A DNA stretch of 64,000 bases from Azospirillum sp. B510 (GTDB taxonomy: Bacteria; Pseudomonadota; Alphaproteobacteria; Azospirillales; Azospirillaceae). Below are positions 1 through 8,608 of this stretch, one piece after another (position 1 is the first letter of the stretch; each line of letters starts with the position of its first letter). The translations under genes were made by a program, and so were the position numbers. The notes under the pieces were generated by a model. That model saw only the letters and a program-made list of their open reading frames with translations. It was not told where the DNA came from and made no database searches. The stretch lies in contig NC_013854.1 of NCBI RefSeq assembly GCF_000010725.1, positions 3,215,001 to 3,279,000 on the forward strand, written 5' to 3'.

Positions 1-133
1 GGCGGGCGGTGTTCTCGTCCTCCAGCATCTTCTGCAGCCTCTCCCGGATGATCATCGCCTTCGGCCGCTGTTGCATCGCGCGTTCGATGGCGACATCGGC
101 TTCGCCGGGCTTCAGGGGTTCAAGGTCTGACAT
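1..133 (-). CDS. Hypothetical protein, N-terminal part only
   Basis: The window edge cuts this minus-strand frame; only about 44 N-terminal residues are visible, starting MSDLEPLKPGEADVAIER. They are charged, predicted helical and end in an Arg/Lys/Glu-rich stretch. There is no signal peptide or membrane segment. I do not recognise the family. It lies downstream of the FemAB-like gene on the same strand, separated by about 105 bases that carry two TAAGGAT motifs. Confidence 0.5.
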   Translation of the reverse strand, partial: MSDLEPLKPGEADVAIERAMQQRPKAMIIRERLQKMLEDENTAR

Positions 134-153
134 GGCGGGAAATCCCATGCGGA

Positions 154-188
154 TAAGGATGCGTTCGGTCGGCGCGCAGGTAAGGATA
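154..188 (+). repeat. Two TAAGGAT motifs, one inside a dispersed 16-bp repeat
   Basis: TAAGGAT occurs at 154-160 and 181-187. The second lies in CGCGCAGGTAAGGATA (173-188), which recurs exactly at 10127-10142 and with one mismatch on the minus strand at 35635-35650. All copies are intergenic. Function unknown. Confidence 0.6.
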
Positions 189-238
189 GCCCGAACCGCT
201 CCGGCCATCATCAGGCAAAGCGCATCGGCGGCACGACG

Positions 239-1198
239 TCAGCGATATTGACCGACCGTTTCCACCGCCTCGCCGCCGGTGCCGAGCTTGAACTCCGTGA
301 CGCCGGGGGCTGTTTCGGGATTGATGCCGCCAAGGTCGAGCGCACGGACGCCGCGCCGCTTCAGCTCCTGCATCGCCCTCCACAGCACCAGCCGCGTGGC
401 GCCGTTCTTGCGGCCGGCTTCGCTGGCCCAGCTGATCTGGCTGGTGGCGCAGACGCCATGGCGGAAGAACAGCCAGCAGGCGTCCGGTGTGCGCCCGTCG
501 AGCGCCGTCACCATCAACGCCCCGTCGTTGTGGCCGCCGCCCTTGACCATGGCGTTGCGCAGGCGGACGGCCAGCGACCCGGTCATGGCGCGAAAGCCTT
601 TGTCGAGCGCCTGGTCATGTTCCCGCTTCATCAACCAGGGGAGATTGTCGGCCTTCCAGTCGACGTCGAGAACAAGGCCGGCCTTCTCCGCCCCCCGCAG
701 ACGCTTGCGCCAGTCGCGGGCAAAGCCGGCATGCATCGCCTCCTCGCTGCGGGTCAGGTCCAGCCAGACGGTCCGGTAGCCGGGACCGACCTTGCGGAAA
801 CCGCAGCGGGCGAGCAGTGCCTCGTTCTCCGGTCCGGCGGGAAGTTCCGGCAAGACGCTCGCCCGGTTGAGCGGGTTGCGCGGACAGGCGCGGCGCAGCA
901 GGCGGAATACCGACTCCAGCGTGTCGGCATCGGGAATCACCCCGTCCAGCCACAGCGGGCCCCGGTGGCATTGGCGGTCGTGGAACAGCTTCAGCAGACG
1001 GCGGTCGAGCGTCTGGAGGAGGCCGATCGCTTCGCCGTCACGGCGGATCACGCCGAGGCGCGGGACATGGCCATGGGTGCGGCCCATGGCGCGGCCATAG
1101 GCGAAGCTCTGCAACAGGGTGGAGCGGGGAACGCGGGCGAACAGCGCATCCCAGTCGCCGACCGTGCCCTCGTTCCAGGCGATGTCGATGTCGGGCAT
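239..1198 (-). CDS. FemAB/GNAT-type acyltransferase
   Basis: The 319-residue protein resembles the FemAB/BioF2-like (CelD/BcsL) superfamily of double-GNAT-fold enzymes, which transfer aminoacyl or acyl groups to cell-envelope substrates. The C-terminal signature ALDLGGINPE followed by a TEFKLG segment is the usual end of such proteins. There is no signal peptide, so it is probably cytosolic. The start at 1198 was chosen because the residues from MPDIDIAW onward look native, whereas upstream in-frame sequence would run into motA. It begins 19 bases after motA ends, on the same strand, so the two may be co-transcribed. The substrate cannot be deduced. Confidence 0.75.
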   Translation of the reverse strand: MPDIDIAWNEGTVGDWDALFARVPRSTLLQSFAYGRAMGRTHGHVPRLGVIRRDGEAIGLLQTLDRRLLKLFHDRQCHRGPLWLDGVIPDADTLESVFRLLRRACPRNPLNRASVLPELPAGPENEALLARCGFRKVGPGYRTVWLDLTRSEEAMHAGFARDWRKRLRGAEKAGLVLDVDWKADNLPWLMKREHDQALDKGFRAMTGSLAVRLRNAMVKGGGHNDGALMVTALDGRTPDACWLFFRHGVCATSQISWASEAGRKNGATRLVLWRAMQELKRRGVRALDLGGINPETAPGVTEFKLGTGGEAVETVGQYR

Positions 1199-1217
1199 TG
1201 GAAAACGGACCGGAGGA

Positions 1218-2078
1218 TCAGGCCGGCGGCAGGGCGGAGGTCGCCTCTTCCACCTGGGCGAAGGTCGGGCGGTATTCCGGTTCCAGAACGTTGCGCGCAT
1301 ATTCCACCGAGATGGCCGGCGCATAACCGGAAAGATGGGCGATCAGGCCGGTTTTCATCGCCTGATAATATTTTCCCTCGGCGTGATAGATGTTCTTCAG
1401 GCCGCTGGCGATGGGGGCGAGGAAGCCGTAGGCGACCAGAATGCCGGTGAAGGTGCCGACCAGCGCGCCGCCGATCAGCTTGCCCAGCACCTCCGGCGGC
1501 TCGGTGATCGAGCCCATGGTGTGAATCACGCCCAGCACCGCCGCCACGATGCCCAGCGCCGGCACCGCATCGGCCACCGCCTGGATGGCGTCGGAGATGC
1601 GCTGATGCTCGTGGTGCATCGTCTCGATGTCCTCGTCCATCAGATCGACCAGTTCATGCGGGTTGTCCGCGCCCAGCGACATCAGACGGAGATAGGTACA
1701 GAGGAAGGCGATGGCGTGATGATCGCCGTAGAATTTCGGGAACTGCTGGAAAAGCGGCGAGTCCTCAGGTTTTTCGATATGCTGTTCGAGCGCCAACAGG
1801 CCCTTGGTCTTCGCGATCTTGAAGACCTGATACATCATGGTGAGGACTTCCAGGAAGTCCTCCTTCTTGTATTTCGGCCCTTTGAACAGGTGGCCCAGCT
1901 CCTTGCCGGTGTGGGTGACCACTGATTTTGGATTGGCGATGAAGAAGGCCCCCGCACCCGAACCCAGGATGATCATGAACTCGAACGGCATCCACAGCAC
2001 GCCCAGGTGGCCACCGCCGAGAATATAGCCACCGAACACGCTGAAGATCACGATGCCGAAGCCGATCATCACGAACAT
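1218..2078 (-). CDS. motA: Flagellar motor stator protein MotA
   Basis: This 286-residue integral membrane protein has the length and layout of proteobacterial MotA: two N-terminal membrane helices from MFVMIGFG, a long cytoplasmic loop (residues about 60-165), then a second helix pair containing AVADAVPALGIVAAVLGVIH. MotA forms the proton-conducting stator with MotB and drives flagellar rotation. The start is preceded by a purine-rich GGAAGGGG ribosome site. No motB is adjacent: the next gene downstream is the FemAB-like one, so its partner must be encoded elsewhere. Confidence 0.93.
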   Translation of the reverse strand: MFVMIGFGIVIFSVFGGYILGGGHLGVLWMPFEFMIILGSGAGAFFIANPKSVVTHTGKELGHLFKGPKYKKEDFLEVLTMMYQVFKIAKTKGLLALEQHIEKPEDSPLFQQFPKFYGDHHAIAFLCTYLRLMSLGADNPHELVDLMDEDIETMHHEHQRISDAIQAVADAVPALGIVAAVLGVIHTMGSITEPPEVLGKLIGGALVGTFTGILVAYGFLAPIASGLKNIYHAEGKYYQAMKTGLIAHLSGYAPAISVEYARNVLEPEYRPTFAQVEEATSALPPA

Positions 2079-2456
2079 TCGGTCTTTCCCCTTCCGATAC
2101 CGGTCACGGGCCGCAAGATGCCCCCGGCCGACAGATGGCCGGAATAGGTTGAGTTTCCGTGAATCACCCGAACGGCATACCGCCTTCGCGGCAGGCCGGG
2201 CGATCCTACCGGCGCGGGCCGGTCCTGTCACGAAAGGACTGGCCAGTCGGGGTTTCCAACGGCTGCGCGGCGGCACCGCGCGCCGGCGCGCCGAAGGACG
2301 CCGTCGGGGTGCGGCGGAAAGGCACAGGATGGTCACGGCCGGAGGGGTCAGGACGGAGTCCGTGGGAAATCGGCCGGAACTCCCATGATCCGGTGGGCCG
2401 CGGATTTCGTATCAGTTATCATAGCAGGAAAATCCCCTCAACGCCGAGCCACGCCG
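2079..2456. other. Divergent intergenic region, motA / peroxidase
   Basis: 378 bases between two divergently transcribed genes. The left half is GC-rich with short palindromes (GCGCCGGCGCGCC type). An AT-richer stretch just upstream of the peroxidase (about 2405-2440) could hold its promoter. I see no convincing flagellar-type promoter for motA and no credible small ORF. Confidence 0.5.
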
Positions 2457-3062
2457 ATGACCGTCCGAGCCCGCCTTCGCACCGTCGCCCTGGCGGCGGT
2501 CCTCTCCTTGATGGGAACCGCCAGCGCCATGGCCGCAAACAGTGCCGCCCCGGGTAGCGCCGCCCCGGGTAGCGCCTACGACTTCACCTTCCAGGGCATC
2601 GACGGCAAGCCGCTGCCGCTGTCGCAGTTCAAGGGCAAGGCGATCCTGGTGGTCAACACCGCCTCGCAATGCGGCTTCACCCCGCAATACAAGGGGCTGG
2701 AGGCGCTGTGGCAGCGCTACCGCGACCGCGGGCTGGTGGTGGTCGGCGTGCCGTCCGACGATTTCGGCGGGCAGGAGCCGGGAACCGCCGGCCAGATCAA
2801 GGATTTCTGCGAGGTCAATTACAGCATCGACTTCCCGATGACCGACAAGACGGTGGTGTCGGGCGATGGCGCCCACCCCTTCTACCGCTGGGCGGCCGAC
2901 GAGCTGGGCTTCCTCGCCAAACCGCGCTGGAACTTCCACAAATATCTGGTGGGACCGGACGGCAAGCTGGTGTCCTGGTTCTCCACCATGACCGACCCCG
3001 AGGCCGACAAGGTGCGCGAGGCGATCGAGACGCTGCTGCCGGAGAAGGCGCCGAAATCGTAG
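2457..3062 (+). CDS. Secreted glutathione peroxidase family protein
   Basis: This 201-residue thiol peroxidase should reduce hydroperoxides in the periplasm. Residues 1-27 form a signal peptide (hydrophobic core then ASAMA). A short linker holds two AAPGS repeats, encoded by a tandem 15-base duplication. The family motif NTASQCGFTPQY places the peroxidatic cysteine at residue 72, with Gln105 in FGGQEPG and Trp158 in RWNFHKYLV. The usual Asn before FGGQ is replaced by Asp (SDDFGGQ). The upstream in-frame ATG at 2385 is less likely because it would bury the signal peptide. The 3' end converges on ccmB with 23 bases between them. Confidence 0.88.
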   Translation: MTVRARLRTVALAAVLSLMGTASAMAANSAAPGSAAPGSAYDFTFQGIDGKPLPLSQFKGKAILVVNTASQCGFTPQYKGLEALWQRYRDRGLVVVGVPSDDFGGQEPGTAGQIKDFCEVNYSIDFPMTDKTVVSGDGAHPFYRWAADELGFLAKPRWNFHKYLVGPDGKLVSWFSTMTDPEADKVREAIETLLPEKAPKS

Positions 3063-3085
3063 GGGGCGGCGACGCGCTCGCCCCC

Positions 3086-3751
3086 CTACTCCACCGCCTG
3101 GCGCAGGGCGGCGGCGCTGGCCCAGGGGGCGAGCGGCAGGGCGGCGGCGAGGATGCCGGCGAGCAAAAGCAGATGCGGGCGCGGGGTCAGGCCGTTGATG
3201 GCGGCGTCGATGGCGCCGGCGCCGAAGATCAGCACCGGGATGTAGAGCGGCAGGATCAGCAGCGACAGCAGCACACCACCGCGCCGCGCCCCCAGCGTCA
3301 GCGCCGCCCCGATCGCGCCGATCAGGCTCAGGATCGGCGTGCCGAGCGTCAGCGTCAGCACCAGGACGCCGAATCCCTCCGCATCCATATTCAACAGTAC
3401 GGCCAAGAGCGGGGCGGCGACGATCAGCGGCACGCCGGTGACCAGCCAATGGGCCAGCGTCTTCGCCAGCACCGCGGCCTCCAGCGGCAGGGAGGACAGC
3501 GACAGAAGCTCCAGCGACCCGTCCTCGTAATCGGTCTGGAACAGCCGCTCCAGCGACAGCAGCGAGGCGAGCAGCGCCGCCACCCAGATCACGCCGGCGG
3601 CGATGCGGGCGAGGATGTTCGGCTCCGGCCCGACGCCGAAGGGGAACAGCACCACGCACAGCACGAAGAACATGACGGCGATGGTGGCGTCCGACCCCTG
3701 GCGCAGCGCCAGACGCAGATCGCGCCCGACAAGGCGCAGGAAACGGTTCAT
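3086..3751 (-). CDS. ccmB: Heme exporter protein CcmB
   Basis: A 221-residue protein with six hydrophobic segments matching CcmB, the membrane subunit that works with CcmA and CcmC in cytochrome c maturation. The start codon overlaps the ccmA stop by four bases (ATGA), so the two are translationally coupled. Usually ccmC and further ccm genes follow, but here the next gene is the convergent peroxidase, so the rest of the pathway is elsewhere. Confidence 0.93.
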   Translation of the reverse strand: MNRFLRLVGRDLRLALRQGSDATIAVMFFVLCVVLFPFGVGPEPNILARIAAGVIWVAALLASLLSLERLFQTDYEDGSLELLSLSSLPLEAAVLAKTLAHWLVTGVPLIVAAPLLAVLLNMDAEGFGVLVLTLTLGTPILSLIGAIGAALTLGARRGGVLLSLLILPLYIPVLIFGAGAIDAAINGLTPRPHLLLLAGILAAALPLAPWASAAALRQAVE

Positions 3752-4428
3752 GGCGCGGCCCCCTCCTCCTCATGCTCCTCCTCGTCCTCACCATCGCCGG
3801 CATAGGGAGCGAACTCGTCGAGATGGAGCTCCCCGCCACCTGGGGTGGCGATGTCGGTATGGGTGGACAGGACCACCATGCCGCCGCCGGCGCGGTGTTC
3901 GGCGATCAGCCCCTCGAACAGGGCGATGGCGGCACGGTCGAGCGCCACGGTCGGCTCGTCGAGCAGCCACAGCGTCGCCGGCGCCGCCAGCAGCCGCGCC
4001 AGATTCAGCCGGCGCTTCTGCCCTGCCGACAGATAGCGGCCCGGCACCCCGGCGATGTGCGGCACCCCCAGCCGGTCAAGCGCCGCCCGCGCGTTGGCGG
4101 CCGGATCGGCCGCCCCGGCCAGCGCCGCCCAGAAGGCGAGATTCTCCGCCGCCGTCAGCACCGGCTTCACCGCGTCGAGATGGCCGACATATTGCACCCG
4201 CGAGCGATGGCCGTCGGGATCCTCGACAACCGGCACGCCGTCCCAGCCCAGCGTCCCGCGCAACGGCTTCAGCAATCCGGCCATCACCCGCAGCAGGCTG
4301 GACTTGCCGCTGCCGTTGGGGCCGAGCAGCACCAGGGCGCCGCCCGGAGCGATGCGGAATTCCAACCCGGTGAAGACCAGCCGGTCGCCCCGCAGGCAGG
4401 TCAGCTCTGATCCGGCAAAGACGGGCAT
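3748..4428 (-). CDS. ccmA: Heme exporter ATP-binding protein CcmA
   Basis: The 226-residue ABC ATPase of the cytochrome c maturation exporter; ATP hydrolysis drives release of heme-loaded CcmE. Visible motifs are Walker A GPNGSGKSS (residues 36-44), the variant signature YLSAGQKRRL typical of CcmA, and Walker B LWLLDEPT. The C-terminal tail is very acidic (EDEEEHEEEG), an unusual extension. It is the first gene of a two-gene minus-strand unit with ccmB. Confidence 0.95.
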   Translation of the reverse strand: MPVFAGSELTCLRGDRLVFTGLEFRIAPGGALVLLGPNGSGKSSLLRVMAGLLKPLRGTLGWDGVPVVEDPDGHRSRVQYVGHLDAVKPVLTAAENLAFWAALAGAADPAANARAALDRLGVPHIAGVPGRYLSAGQKRRLNLARLLAAPATLWLLDEPTVALDRAAIALFEGLIAEHRAGGGMVVLSTHTDIATPGGGELHLDEFAPYAGDGEDEEEHEEEGAAP

Positions 4429-4542
4429 GGTGACGGGTCGCGTTTCCGGTTGAAGGAGGCGCTGCTATAGCACAGGGCGGCGGAAAAGCCGGAACGAGAA
4501 TGCCGTCCCCCGTCGCCGCAGCCGCCAGAAAGAAAGTCACCC

Positions 4543-4582
4543 CGAAGAAAAAGGCCACCGCGAGGGGGTTCTCGCGATGGCC
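4543..4582 (-). terminator. Intrinsic terminator without an obvious upstream gene
   Basis: Read on the minus strand, an 11-base-pair stem (4553-4564 with 4571-4582, one mismatch, six-base loop) is followed by TTTTTCTTCGG. This is a textbook Rho-independent terminator. The nearest minus-strand protein gene ending here is none, which suggests an RNA gene. Confidence 0.75.
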
Positions 4583-4688
4583 TTGCGTCCGGCCGGGTCC
4601 GGCCGGTCGATACCGTATTGAACGGCTTCGTTCATCGCGGCTGTGGCGTAAGGGGGGACGCCTGTGCGCGCGACCTGCGGGGCCGGTT
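4549..4688 (-). ncRNA. Candidate small RNA
   Basis: A minus-strand transcript of about 140 bases is inferred from a promoter-like pair (TTGCCA, 16-base spacer, GATAAC) ending near 4695 and the terminator at 4543-4582. The body contains a very stable GC hairpin (CCGGCCG...CGGCCGG at about 4590-4612). It is not recognisable as tmRNA, 4.5S RNA, RNase P RNA or 6S RNA. A 32-codon frame inside lacks a ribosome site. Confidence 0.4.
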
Positions 4689-4694
4689 GCTTGG

Positions 4695-4722
4695 GTTATC
4701 GTGTAAGGGAAGAAAGTGGCAA
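4695..4722 (-). promoter_or_regulatory. Putative sigma-70-type promoter
   Basis: On the minus strand TTGCCA (4722-4717) and GATAAC (4700-4695) are separated by 16 bases. The score against consensus is good for a GC-rich genome. It points toward the terminator at 4543-4582. Confidence 0.4.
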
Positions 4723-4999
4723 AATTTGGATGGCGTTCGACGCATGGGACGCGTCGCCGAGGGGAGCCGCAAGGGCGGCGGCCCTCCCAAGCGTGCCCCG
4801 CGGTTCCGGATAAGTTCCGAATACGGGCCTGTCGCGGCTAAAGGTCGCTCCCTTGTTCTGAATCAACGCCTTGCCCGCCGCCCTGCCGCATCGTGGCGCC
4901 GTCATGTCCCCTGTTGGAGGGGGATCGCCGTTCCTTTCCCCCATCCCTCGGGACGGGAACGGCGATGTGCCCGGTTATGTTCAGGAAGCGAGTTCTCCC

Positions 5000-6679
5000 A
5001 TGTCGGCTTTCGCAGACATCCTCCAGGCCATGCCGCCGATCGCGCGGGTGGTCCTCATGCTCGGCCTCGTGTCGGCGGCGGGCGTGGCGCTCGGCCATGT
5101 CAAGATCCGCGGGGTCGGGCTCGGCATCGGCGGCGTGCTGTTCTCCGGCATCGCCGGCGGCCACATCGCCAAGCAGGCGGGCATCACCTTCAACCCCGAG
5201 ATGATGGACTTCATCCGCGATTTCGGGCTGATCCTGTTCGTCTACACCATCGGCATCCAGGTCGGCCCCGGCTTCTTCGCGGCACTCCGCCGCACCGGGC
5301 TGGCGCTGAACGGGCTGGCCCTGCTGATGGTGGTGTCCAGCATCCTGCTCACCGCGGCGCTGGTGTCGTCGGAGGCGCTGTCGCTGGGATCCTCGCTGGG
5401 GGTGTTCGCCGGCGCGGTGACCAACGCCCCGGCGCTCGCCGCCACCCAGCAGGTGCTGACGGAGGTCGGCGCCGACGCGGCGGTGATGGCCCTGCCCGGT
5501 CTCGCCTTCGCCGTCACCTACCCGTTCGGCATCGCCGGCAACCTGCTGGCGATGGCCGCCGTCCGCATCCTGTTCCGCATCGACCCGGAGGCCGAGGCCG
5601 CGCGCTTCGAGGAATGCCGCCGCGCCGAGGTGTCGACGCTGGAGACCATGGATCTGGCGGTGCGCAATCCGGAGCTGGCCGGTCGGCCGCTCGGCTCGAT
5701 CGAGCTGCTGTGCGGCCAGGGGGTGGTCGCCTCGCGCCTGCTGTGCGACGGCAGGCTGTGCGTCCCGCATGACGACACCCGCCTGAAGCTGGGCGACGTG
5801 CTGCATGTGGTCGGGCCGCGGCCGAAGCTGGAACAGGTCCGGGCCTTGCTGGGGCAGGAGTTCGACCGGCCGCTGACCACCAAGGGCACCGACCTGAAAT
5901 GGGAACGCATCGTCGTCACCAGCAACGCGGTGCTCGGCAAGTCGATCGCCGCGCTGAACCTGCCGGACGCCCATGACGTGGTGGCCAGCCGGGTCAACCG
6001 GTCGGGCGTGGAGCTGGTGCCGACCCCGGCGCTGAAGCTGCAGTTCGGCGACATCCTGACGGTGATCGGCCGACCGGAGAGCCTCGCCGCCGTCGGGCAG
6101 GTCTTCGGCAACTCCGCCCGCAAGTTGCAGCAGGTGGAGATGATCCCGATGTTCCTCGGCATCGCGCTGGGGGCGGCGCTCGGCGCCATCCCGATCTTCC
6201 TGCCGGGGATGCCGGCGCCGCTGCGCCTTGGCCTGGCCGGCGGGCCGCTGATCGTGGCGCTGATCCTGGGCCGCGTCGGCCATGTCGGGCCGCTGGTCTG
6301 GTTCATGCCGCCCGCCGCCAACCTGGCCCTGCGCGAGATCGGCATCGTCCTGTTCCTGGCGGTGCTCGGCATCGCGTCCGGCGACCGCTTCGTCGCCACG
6401 CTGGCGAGCGGCGCCGGCTGGCCCTGGATGATGTGGGGCGTGCTGGTGACGCTGGTCCCGCTGCTGCTGGCCGGGCTGGTCGCGCGCGGGCTGATGCGGC
6501 TGAATTTCCTGACCATCTGCGGCGTGCTGGCCGGCGCCCAGACCAACCCGCCGGGCCTGGCCTATGCCAACGCGCTGGTCGCGTCGGAGGCTCCGGCGCT
6601 GGCCTACGCCACCGTCTACCCGCTGGCGATGTGCCTGCGCATCCTGGGACCGCAGATTCTGGTCCTTTTGTTGTGGTAA
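5000..6679 (+). CDS. AspT/YidE-YbjL family transporter
   Basis: A 559-residue membrane protein with the symmetrical architecture of the aspartate:alanine exchanger family (TC 2.A.81). Two blocks of five to six helices (residues about 8-195 and 375-559) flank two TrkA_C/RCK_C regulatory domains in the middle (about 200-370). Both membrane blocks carry the repeat signature, seen as VFAGAVTNAPALAATQQ and LAGAQTNPPGLAYAN. The substrate is unknown; AspT exchanges aspartate for alanine, while YidE and YbjL are uncharacterised. The ATG at 5000 was chosen because upstream in-frame codons are GC-rich leader. It is monocistronic. Confidence 0.85.
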   Translation: MSAFADILQAMPPIARVVLMLGLVSAAGVALGHVKIRGVGLGIGGVLFSGIAGGHIAKQAGITFNPEMMDFIRDFGLILFVYTIGIQVGPGFFAALRRTGLALNGLALLMVVSSILLTAALVSSEALSLGSSLGVFAGAVTNAPALAATQQVLTEVGADAAVMALPGLAFAVTYPFGIAGNLLAMAAVRILFRIDPEAEAARFEECRRAEVSTLETMDLAVRNPELAGRPLGSIELLCGQGVVASRLLCDGRLCVPHDDTRLKLGDVLHVVGPRPKLEQVRALLGQEFDRPLTTKGTDLKWERIVVTSNAVLGKSIAALNLPDAHDVVASRVNRSGVELVPTPALKLQFGDILTVIGRPESLAAVGQVFGNSARKLQQVEMIPMFLGIALGAALGAIPIFLPGMPAPLRLGLAGGPLIVALILGRVGHVGPLVWFMPPAANLALREIGIVLFLAVLGIASGDRFVATLASGAGWPWMMWGVLVTLVPLLLAGLVARGLMRLNFLTICGVLAGAQTNPPGLAYANALVASEAPALAYATVYPLAMCLRILGPQILVLLLW

Positions 6680-6817
6680 GGCGGGATTTTCCGACACAAG
6701 AGAGAGAACGTTCATTTCATGTGAAATCTGCGTTGCGGAACGCGCATGCCCCGGTCTAGCCTATGCCCCATTGGTCAGACCACGACCCATCCCCTCCAAC
6801 CCAGCCGGTTCCTCCGC

Positions 6818-7621
6818 ATGCACCGTCATCCGCCCGTCAGCGACTCCGCATCCGCCGCCGTCATCGTGGAGGGTTTGCACAAGCGGTTCGGCGAGCTGGA
6901 GGTGCTGAAGGGCGTGTCGCTGACCGCCCGCGAAGGCGACGTGATCACGCTGATCGGCTCGTCCGGCTCGGGCAAGAGCACGCTGCTGCGCTGCATCAAC
7001 ATGCTGGAGATCCCCGATGACGGCCGCATCGTCATCGGCGGCGAGGCGATCGCGCTGAAGAAGACGCGCGGCGGCACCGTTCCCGCCGACACCCGGCAGG
7101 TGGAGCGCATGCGCACCCGGCTCGGCATGGTGTTCCAGAGCTTCAACCTCTGGACCCACATGACGATCCTGGAGAATGTGATCGAGGCGCCGGTGCATGT
7201 GCTGGGCGTGCCGAAGGCCGAGGCGGTCGACCGCGCCCGCGTGCTGCTGGACAAGGTCGGCATCCTGGCGAAGGCCGACGCCTATCCGGTCCAGCTGTCG
7301 GGCGGCCAGCAGCAGCGCGCGGCCATCGCGCGGGCGCTGGCCATGCAGCCGAAGGTCATGCTGTTCGACGAGCCGACCTCGGCGCTGGACCCCGAGCTGG
7401 TCGGCGAGGTTCTGCGCGTCATCCGCCAGCTGGCGGACGAAGGCAACACGATGATCCTGGTGACGCACGAGATGGGCTTCGCCCGCGAGGTGGCGTCCAA
7501 GGTGGTTTTCCTGCACCAGGGGCGGATCGAGGAGGAGGGGTCACCCGACAAGGTGCTGACCAACCCCGACTCGGACCGGGTGCGGCAGTTCCTCTCGCGC
7601 CATCTGTCCGGCGCGGCGTGA
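6818..7621 (+). CDS. Polar amino acid ABC transporter, ATP-binding subunit
   Basis: A 267-residue ATPase of the HisP/GlnQ/OccP type. Walker A GSSGSGKS lies at about residues 47-54, the signature is LSGGQQQRAAIARALA, and Walker B is VMLFDEPTSALDP. It opens a four-gene importer (ATPase, binding protein, two permeases), an order reminiscent of the occ/noc opine and his/arg systems. An alternative upstream ATG (6746) would add 24 non-conserved residues. It starts 139 bases after the transporter at 5000-6679 and is probably transcribed separately. Confidence 0.93.
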   Translation: MHRHPPVSDSASAAVIVEGLHKRFGELEVLKGVSLTAREGDVITLIGSSGSGKSTLLRCINMLEIPDDGRIVIGGEAIALKKTRGGTVPADTRQVERMRTRLGMVFQSFNLWTHMTILENVIEAPVHVLGVPKAEAVDRARVLLDKVGILAKADAYPVQLSGGQQQRAAIARALAMQPKVMLFDEPTSALDPELVGEVLRVIRQLADEGNTMILVTHEMGFAREVASKVVFLHQGRIEEEGSPDKVLTNPDSDRVRQFLSRHLSGAA

Positions 7622-7715
7622 GGGGACGAGGCAGAGGGCGGGACCGGACCGTCACAAACAGCCCGGCCCCGGAAGGGGCAAAGGAACGGGCGAACCGAAC
7701 AGAGGAGTGTGTTCG

Positions 7716-8561
7716 TTGAAGAAGATCGTTTCGGCCCTGGCGCTCGGCGCCATGATGGCTGTGGCCGCGGCGGGCGCCGCCAGCGCCAAGGACTGGAAGA
7801 CGGTCCGCATCGCCAGCGAGGGCGCCTATCCTCCGTGGAACGCCACCGACAGCTCGGGCAAGCTGACCGGCTTCGAAGTCGATCTCGCCAACGACCTGTG
7901 CAAGCGCATGAAGGTCACCTGCGAGTTCGTCGCCCAGGATTGGGACGGCATCATCCCGGCCCTGCAACAGGGCAAGTATGACGCCATCATGTCGGCGATG
8001 ACCATCACCGACGAGCGCAAGAAGGTCATCGACTTCTCGGCTCCCTACGGCACCGAGCCGTCGGTCTTCGCGGTGATGACCAGCTCGCCGCTGGCCAAGG
8101 CCCTGAATCTCGGCGCCGAGCGCGTCGACCTGAACGACCAGGGCAAGGCCAAGCCGACGCTCGACAAGCTGGCCGAGGTGCTGAAGGGCAAGTCGGTGGG
8201 CGTCCAGGTGTCGACCATCCAGGCCGACTTCATGGACAAGCACCTGCCCAAGGTGACCATGCGCACCTACGAGAAGGTCGACAATGCCGGCAGCGACCTC
8301 GACGCCGGCCGCGTCGACGCCATGCTGGGCGACCGCTCGGTCGTCGAGGCCATCGTCAAGGCGACGCCGGGCAAGATGGTCATCGTCGGCCCGAACTTCA
8401 TCGGCGGCGTGATCGGCGAGGGTATGGGCATCGGCCTGCGCAAGGACAGTGCCGACCTGAAGGCGATGTTCGACAAGGCCATCGCCGAGGCGCTGAAGGA
8501 CGGCACCGTCAAGAAGCTCAGCACCCAGCATTTCGGCTACGACATCTCCCCGACCAAGTAA
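7716..8561 (+). CDS. Polar amino acid ABC transporter, periplasmic binding protein
   Basis: A secreted solute-binding protein of about 281 residues, family 3 (HisJ/ArgT/OccT-like). A lysine-led signal peptide ends at GAASA. The mature part starts DWKTVRIASEGAYPPWN and contains the conserved FEVDLANDLCKRM and IMSAMTITDERKK segments of basic amino acid or opine binders. The TTG at 7716 fits best: GGAG lies eight bases upstream, whereas the GTG at 7707 overlaps that site. A strong hairpin follows the gene. Confidence 0.92.
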   Translation: MKKIVSALALGAMMAVAAAGAASAKDWKTVRIASEGAYPPWNATDSSGKLTGFEVDLANDLCKRMKVTCEFVAQDWDGIIPALQQGKYDAIMSAMTITDERKKVIDFSAPYGTEPSVFAVMTSSPLAKALNLGAERVDLNDQGKAKPTLDKLAEVLKGKSVGVQVSTIQADFMDKHLPKVTMRTYEKVDNAGSDLDAGRVDAMLGDRSVVEAIVKATPGKMVIVGPNFIGGVIGEGMGIGLRKDSADLKAMFDKAIAEALKDGTVKKLSTQHFGYDISPTK

Positions 8562-8608
8562 GGTTGGCCGGGTGAGCTGGAAAGCCGCCCGTCTCTTCTG
8601 ATCGGACC

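Larger units (their letters stand above)
4429..4999. other. 571-base gap with minus-strand RNA signals and hairpins
   Basis: No convincing protein gene lies here. The left part holds a strong minus-strand intrinsic terminator (4543-4582) and a promoter-like pair (4695-4722), which together bound a possible 140-base RNA. The right part (about 4735-4800) has two further inverted repeats (CGACGC...GCGTCG and GGGAG...CTCCC enclosing CCGC/GCGG) that could fold in the leader of the downstream transporter mRNA. I could not match them to a riboswitch class. Confidence 0.55.

Noticed and set aside
4584..4990. Possible tmRNA, 6S RNA, SRP RNA or RNase P RNA on the minus strand
   Set aside because: None of the conserved cores (tag-encoding loop, tetraloop domain, P-region GAGGAAAGTCC, closing 6S stem) could be found.
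4838..6715. Long antisense open frame (625 codons) opposite the AspT-like transporter
   Set aside because: Its translation is Gln/Arg/His-rich without domains, the usual shadow of a GC-rich gene in another frame; the plus-strand frame has clear family motifs.
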